In this document: positions 60,223 to 64,000 of the stretch, piece by piece
How the letters are laid out: the number at the start of each line of letters is the position of its first letter
How positions within the stretch are numbered: position 1 is the first letter of the stretch
Assembly (NCBI GenBank): GCA_023231065.1
Contig: JALNWE010000009.1
Location: 3,447 to 67,446 of the forward strand
Source: Bacteroidales bacterium
Lineage (GTDB): Bacteria; Bacteroidota; Bacteroidia; Bacteroidales; FEN-979
DNA: 64,000 nucleotides
Reading direction: 5' to 3'
Made by a program: the position numbers and the translations under genes
Notes under the pieces: model-generated
Database searches by the model: none
Told to the model about the DNA's origin: nothing
Seen by the model: the letters and a program-made list of their open reading frames with translations, nothing else

Positions 60223-62274
60223 TTATTTTATGTCTGCACCATTCACCGAACCTTCATCCGGGGTTACAAAATTCAGGGTCCCGTCAGGATTTTCGGCCAT
60301 TAGTATCATCCCTTGCGAATCAATACCCTTGAGTTTACGGGGTGCAAGGTTTACCAGGATACACACCCGCTTCCCGATGATCTCCGTGGGTTTGAAATAT
60401 CCGGCAATGCCCGAAACAACCGTCCGCTGATCTATCCCGGTATCAATCCTGAGTTTTAACAATTTGTCCGTTTTGGGAACCTTTTCGGCTTCCAGAATGG
60501 TCCCGACCCGTATATCCATTTTCGAAAAATCATCATACTGAACGGTCTCTTTTCCCGGTTTCACCGGTACCTTTTGTTGCAGGGCCTCGTTAGCTGCTTT
60601 CGTAGCCATCAGTTTCTGTATCTGTTTTTCAATAGCCGCATCCTCGATCTTCTCAAAAAGCAGTTCCGGCTGGTTGAGCTGATGCCCGGGTTTCATCCAA
60701 TCCAGACGCGAAGCATCCTGCCATTTGTAAGGAGAGAGGTTCAACGTTTGTCTGACTTTCTTCATCGAAAAAGGCAAAAAGGGTTCCCCTACAATGGTAA
60801 GCTGGGCACAGATCTGAAGCGAGATGTTCAGGATGGTTGCCACCCTGCCCGGATCTGATGAAAATTGTTTCCAGGGCTCGTTATCAGTCAGGTATTTATT
60901 CCCAAGCCGAGCCAGGTTCATCATTTCCGATAAGCCTTCCCGAAAACGAAAACCATGCAGGCTTTTGGCGATCCGGTCAGGAAATTGCCCCATCCCTTCC
61001 AATGTTAACTTGTCCGAATCCGTCAGAATACCTTGTTCGGGGACCTTCCCTCCAAAATATTTATGGGTCAGGACAATAGTCCGGTTGATGAAATTCCCAA
61101 GAATTGCCACCAGCTCACTGTTGTTTCTTGCCTGAAAATCTTTCCAGGTAAAATCGTTGTCTTTGGTTTCAGGGGCCGCCGAAGTCAGGACATAACGCAA
61201 GACATCCTGTTTACCGGGAAAATCTTCCAGGTATTCATGCAGCCATACAGCCCAATTGCGGCTCGTGGAGATCTTTTCTCCTTCCAGGTTTAAAAATTCG
61301 TTGGCAGGCACATTTTCTGGCAAAATATAGCTGCCTTCCCCTTTCAGCATGGCGGGAAAAATGATACAATGGAAGACGATGTTGTCTTTGCCGATGAAAT
61401 GGACCAGTTTCGTCTCCTTGTCTTTCCAGTATTTTTCCCAGTCAGGGGTCAACTCGCGGGTTGCAGAAATATATCCGATGGGCGCATCAAACCAAACATA
61501 TAATACTTTTCCTTCGGCGCCCTCAACAGGCACTTTAACGCCCCAGTCCAGATCGCGGGTCACAGCGCGGGGTTGGAGCCCCTGATCAATCCAGGATTTG
61601 CATTGACCATAAACATTTGGTTTCCAATCATCCTTATGCCCTTCGATGATCCATTCGCGCAACCAGGGTTCATACTGGTCAAGAGGGAGGAACCAGTGAC
61701 GGGTTTCTTTTAATACAGGCAGGTTCCCGCTGAGGACTGATTTCGGGTTGATCAGGTCGGTAGCATTCAGGGAAGTCCCGCACTTTTCACATTGATCGCC
61801 ATAAGCCCTGTCATAGCCGCAATGGGGACAAGTGCCGGTAATATAACGGTCGGCTAAAAAATGACCGGTAGATTCATCATAATATTGCTGCGAAACCTTC
61901 TCAATAAACTGCCCGGCATCATACATCTTTCGGAAAAATGCCGAAGCGGTTTCATGATGGATGGGATTCGAGGTGCGCGAATAAATGTCGAATGATATAC
62001 CGAAATCCTCAAACGATTTTTTTATGATCTGATGATACCGGTCAACAATATCCTGGGGGGAAACACCCTCCCGCAACGCCTTGATGGTGATGGGGACACC
62101 ATGTTCATCAGAACCCCCGAGGAAAATCACATCTGCATCATTCAGCCGCAGGAAACGGACGTAAATATCTGCCGGCACATAAACCCCGGCCAGGTGCCCA
62201 ATATGGATGGGGCCATTGGCATAAGGGAGCGCAGAGGTAACCGTATATCGTTTAAATTTGTTCAGATCGTTCAT
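60223..62274 (-). CDS. metG: Methionyl-tRNA synthetase
   Basis: A 683-residue class I synthetase. HIGH motif as PYANGPIHIGHLAG (about 16-29), zinc knuckle with four cysteines (CPHCGYDRAYGDQCEKCG, about 145-162), KMSKS-like motif as KISTSRNW (about 335), anticodon-binding helices, and a C-terminal EMAP/Trbp111-type tRNA-binding domain (about 575-683: DFSKMDIRVGTILEAEKVPK). The KMSKS variant KISTS is usual in this group of MetRS. Its end lies 89 bp from the tRNA-Arg gene. Confidence 0.97.
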   Translation of the reverse strand: MNDLNKFKRYTVTSALPYANGPIHIGHLAGVYVPADIYVRFLRLNDADVIFLGGSDEHGVPITIKALREGVSPQDIVDRYHQIIKKSFEDFGISFDIYSRTSNPIHHETASAFFRKMYDAGQFIEKVSQQYYDESTGHFLADRYITGTCPHCGYDRAYGDQCEKCGTSLNATDLINPKSVLSGNLPVLKETRHWFLPLDQYEPWLREWIIEGHKDDWKPNVYGQCKSWIDQGLQPRAVTRDLDWGVKVPVEGAEGKVLYVWFDAPIGYISATRELTPDWEKYWKDKETKLVHFIGKDNIVFHCIIFPAMLKGEGSYILPENVPANEFLNLEGEKISTSRNWAVWLHEYLEDFPGKQDVLRYVLTSAAPETKDNDFTWKDFQARNNSELVAILGNFINRTIVLTHKYFGGKVPEQGILTDSDKLTLEGMGQFPDRIAKSLHGFRFREGLSEMMNLARLGNKYLTDNEPWKQFSSDPGRVATILNISLQICAQLTIVGEPFLPFSMKKVRQTLNLSPYKWQDASRLDWMKPGHQLNQPELLFEKIEDAAIEKQIQKLMATKAANEALQQKVPVKPGKETVQYDDFSKMDIRVGTILEAEKVPKTDKLLKLRIDTGIDQRTVVSGIAGYFKPTEIIGKRVCILVNLAPRKLKGIDSQGMILMAENPDGTLNFVTPDEGSVNGADIK

Positions 62275-62312
62275 AATGGTAAATAAACTGAATTTTGGAT
62301 AAAAAAACCCCG

Positions 62313-62320
62313 CAAAGATA
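62313..62320 (-). promoter_or_regulatory. -7 promoter box of metG
   Basis: The minus strand reads TATCTTTG, matching TAnnTTTG, 38 nt upstream of the ATG at 62274. Confidence 0.55.
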
Positions 62321-62339
62321 AGAAATAAGGGGAAATGAC

Positions 62340-62347
62340 TAATTTTG
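62340..62347 (+). promoter_or_regulatory. -7 promoter box of the LD-carboxypeptidase gene, implying a leaderless mRNA
   Basis: TAATTTTG matches TAnnTTTG and is only four bases (GATT) before the ATG at 62352, so transcription would begin at or next to the start codon. Confidence 0.55.
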
Positions 62348-62351
62348 GATT

Positions 62352-63251
62352 ATGATCCAACCTCCGTATTTAAAGAAAGGTGACAAGATCGGGATTGTCT
62401 CTCCCGCCAGGAGCATTACTTTCGAAGAAATACATCCTTCTATCCGGATATTCCAGCGTTATGGGTTGGAGGTGGTATTAGGGACTTACGTGTTCAGCCG
62501 GTATCATCAGTTTGCCGGGACCGATGAACAACGCCGGCGCGATTTTCAGCAAATGTTAGACGACCCCTCCATCCGCGCCATCATTTGCTCACGCGGCGGT
62601 TATGGCGCCGTACACATTATTGACCAACTCGATTTCAGCCGGTTCCTGGAATCTCCCAAATGGATCGTCGGATATAGCGATGTAACCGTTTTGCATTCGC
62701 ATATCCACCGGCATTCAGGGGTTGAGACCCTCCATTCCACCATGCCGGTCCACATGGTCAATGGCGCTTCCAACAAAGCGATCGAGACCATGCTCAATGC
62801 CCTGCTTGGTTTCCGCATTTCCTATTCTTTTAAAAAACCACCCCTTTCCCGCGAAGGAACAGCAGAAGGCCTCCTTGTTGGCGGGAACCTTTCCATACTT
62901 TACAGTCTTACCGGTACCCCTTCTGATATCAACACATCGGGGAAAATATTGTTTCTGGAAGATGTTGACGAATATCTTTATCATATAGACCGGATGATGA
63001 TCCAGTTGAAACGGTCAGGGAAACTTGATAAGCTGAAAGGACTTATCATCGGAAGTATGTCGCGGATGAACGATAATACCATCCCGTTTGGCAAATCAGC
63101 CAACGAAATCATCGCGGAAACCGTAAAAGAGTATAAATATCCGGTTTGTTTCGATTTTCCTGCCGGGCACATTGATAACAACCTTGCCCTGATCCTGGGC
63201 CGGAAAGTAAAACTCACAGTCGGAAACGAAACCGAACTGATTTTTTTCTGA
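62352..63251 (+). CDS. LD-carboxypeptidase (peptidase family S66)
   Basis: A 299-residue cytoplasmic enzyme. Visible features: GDKIGIVSPARSITFEEI at the N-terminus, ICSRGGYGAVHIIDQLDF, the nucleophile Ser in VGYSDVTVLHSHI (about 108), the catalytic Glu in LFLEDVDEYLYHIDRMM (about 205) and His in FPAGHIDNNLALILGRKV (about 277). S66 enzymes remove the terminal D-Ala from murein tetrapeptides during recycling (LdcA) or cleave microcin-like amides (MccF). The Ser-Glu-His triad is complete. Confidence 0.92.
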   Translation: MIQPPYLKKGDKIGIVSPARSITFEEIHPSIRIFQRYGLEVVLGTYVFSRYHQFAGTDEQRRRDFQQMLDDPSIRAIICSRGGYGAVHIIDQLDFSRFLESPKWIVGYSDVTVLHSHIHRHSGVETLHSTMPVHMVNGASNKAIETMLNALLGFRISYSFKKPPLSREGTAEGLLVGGNLSILYSLTGTPSDINTSGKILFLEDVDEYLYHIDRMMIQLKRSGKLDKLKGLIIGSMSRMNDNTIPFGKSANEIIAETVKEYKYPVCFDFPAGHIDNNLALILGRKVKLTVGNETELIFF

Positions 63252-63272
63252 AAGATCGTATTACTTTTCATT

Positions 63273-63314
63273 GCCCTTTCCGATTAACAGGAAAGTAGTT
63301 TTTGGAGTGGGCCC
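63273..63314. repeat. Palindromic interspersed repeat, copy D
   Basis: GCCCTTTCC at the left faces GGAGTGGGC at the right. The minus strand contains CCACTCCAAAAACTACTTT, identical over 19 bases to copy A. It lies between the LD-carboxypeptidase and yraN genes. Confidence 0.6.
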
Positions 63315-63342
63315 AAAGCATTTAATCTCAACATAAATCCTG

Positions 63343-63708
63343 ATGAAAAACCATATTACCCTTGGAAAAGAGGGAGAGGAGGCAGCGGTCCGTCACCTGG
63401 AAGAAAAAGGTTACCGGATCCTTGACCGGAACTGGCGCTGGGGCCGGCAGGAAATTGACATCATTGCCAGGACAGGCCCATTCATTGTATTCGCGGAGGT
63501 GAAAACCCGGAAATCAAATTATTTTTCGGAACCGGAAGATGCTGTTACCAAAACCAAGCAACGGATCCTTATGAATGTGGCAAACGCCTATGTGAGATAT
63601 CATAAGATCAATCTGGAGGTAAGATTTGATGTCATCACCATCCTGATCCAGGCAGGAAAACAAACGGTCAGGCACATCGAAGATGCTTTCTATATCACGC
63701 TAAGATAG
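63343..63708 (+). CDS. yraN: YraN/UPF0102 endonuclease-like protein
   Basis: A 121-residue protein of the UPF0102 family: LGKEGEEAAVRHLEEKGYRI, NWRWGRQEIDIIARTGPFIV and FAEVKTRKS, giving the E-x-D-x13-E-x-K arrangement of the restriction-endonuclease-like fold, and QRILMNVANAYVRYHKINLE. Its role is not established, but the fold suggests nucleic acid processing. It is convergent with the RNase H gene. Confidence 0.94.
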   Translation: MKNHITLGKEGEEAAVRHLEEKGYRILDRNWRWGRQEIDIIARTGPFIVFAEVKTRKSNYFSEPEDAVTKTKQRILMNVANAYVRYHKINLEVRFDVITILIQAGKQTVRHIEDAFYITLR

Positions 63709-63709
63709 T

Positions 63710-64000
63710 TCATTTTCTCCCGAAATCTGCAGGGATTTCCCCCCAGTACTCAGTTTCCCATTTCATGATCTTATTGGGGTACCGGTTTTCCTCCAGCCAT
63801 TTTACAGCGCGATCGGCCAGGTCGAACAAGGGTTTATTTTTTGGTGACCGCGCGAGATTGGTATTTATCGCTTTTTTACGGACCCAGGCAATGGCTGTCC
63901 GGGAATCGGAATAGACCGGCCAGCTGGAATTACGTTGTTTCAGATAAGCCAGGGCATGGACAACGCCCAGGAACTCCCCCAGGTTGACCGTTCCTTCAGG
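63710..64000 (-). CDS. rnhA: Ribonuclease HI, C-terminal part (cut by the window edge)
   Basis: The last 96 codons and stop of an RNase HI: NLGEFLGVVHALAYLKQR (active-site Glu in GEFxG), PVYSDSRTAIAWVRKKAINT (active-site Asp in YSDS), then FDLADRAVKWLEENRYP and KWETEYWGEIPADFGRK at the end. This matches the C-terminal RNase H domain of the Bacteroidota type that carries an N-terminal RNA:DNA-hybrid-binding domain, but the start is outside the window. The reading frame is open to base 64000. Confidence 0.88.
   Translation of the reverse strand, partial: PEGTVNLGEFLGVVHALAYLKQRNSSWPVYSDSRTAIAWVRKKAINTNLARSPKNKPLFDLADRAVKWLEENRYPNKIMKWETEYWGEIPADFGRK

Overview
The window looks like the chromosome of a free-living Bacteroidota (class Bacteroidia more likely than not; rank below phylum is an inference). 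Evidence: the TAnnTTTG -7 promoter element sits upstream of many genes, Shine-Dalgarno sites are mostly absent, and there are phylum-typical families (TonB receptor with DUF4249, DUF2490, FISUMP, DUF4468, LytS/LytTR pairs, DUF47 beside a Pit transporter, 100-residue CBM48 protein). No phage, insertion sequence or CRISPR array was seen. One tRNA (Arg-CCT) is present. Several probable starts lie downstream of the longest open frame; they were moved because a promoter box or an ATG decides them.

Layout. 1-3137: cut secreted protein, START-domain protein, Pit phosphate transporter with its DUF47 partner. 3270-6587: large Oar-like TonB receptor. 6596-11105: two GT4 glycosyltransferases around a PlcP-like metallophosphoesterase, then a decayed GH13 glucosidase and a CBM48 protein. 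11281-15383: CHAD protein, lysine-tailed unknown protein and a TPR-PAS-HisKA_2 kinase. 15529-21555: phosphate porin, pstS, pstC, pstA, pstB, phoU. 21558-27178: two hybrid histidine kinases. 27330-32475: sugar permease, nucleotidyltransferase, beta-barrel protein, PAP2-like membrane protein, rpoN. 32616-39110: LytS/LytTR with a TolC-MacA-MacB export operon. 39136-47771: TonB receptor, DUF4249, lipoprotein, YD-like protein, VTC polyphosphate polymerase, DUF4956 and DUF2490, preceded by another LytS/LytTR pair. 48010-55367: a six-subunit complex related to group 4 hydrogenases. 55434-59884: TPR, FISUMP, methyltransferase and DUF4468 genes with repeats. 60063-64000: tRNA, metG, LD-carboxypeptidase, yraN, RNase H.

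Three themes stand out. (1) A phosphate-stress programme: TTAAnn hexamers repeated every 11 bp, like a PHO box, lie in front of GT4-1, between plcP and GT4-2, and in front of the porin-pst operon. This suggests that one PhoB-type regulator controls phosphate uptake and replacement of phospholipids by glycolipids. (2) Polyphosphate: a VTC polymerase with DUF4956, and a CHAD protein, lie in the same window. (3) A hydrogenase-related membrane complex has lost the NiFe cysteine pattern and all four ligands of the proximal iron-sulfur cluster, but keeps its proton-channel residues and exactly one ferredoxin-type cluster. It is the best candidate here for an incompletely described system.

Dispersed features include a palindromic repeat family (four copies), an AT-rich methyltransferase island between 18-bp direct repeats, and a 9-unit 11-bp minisatellite.
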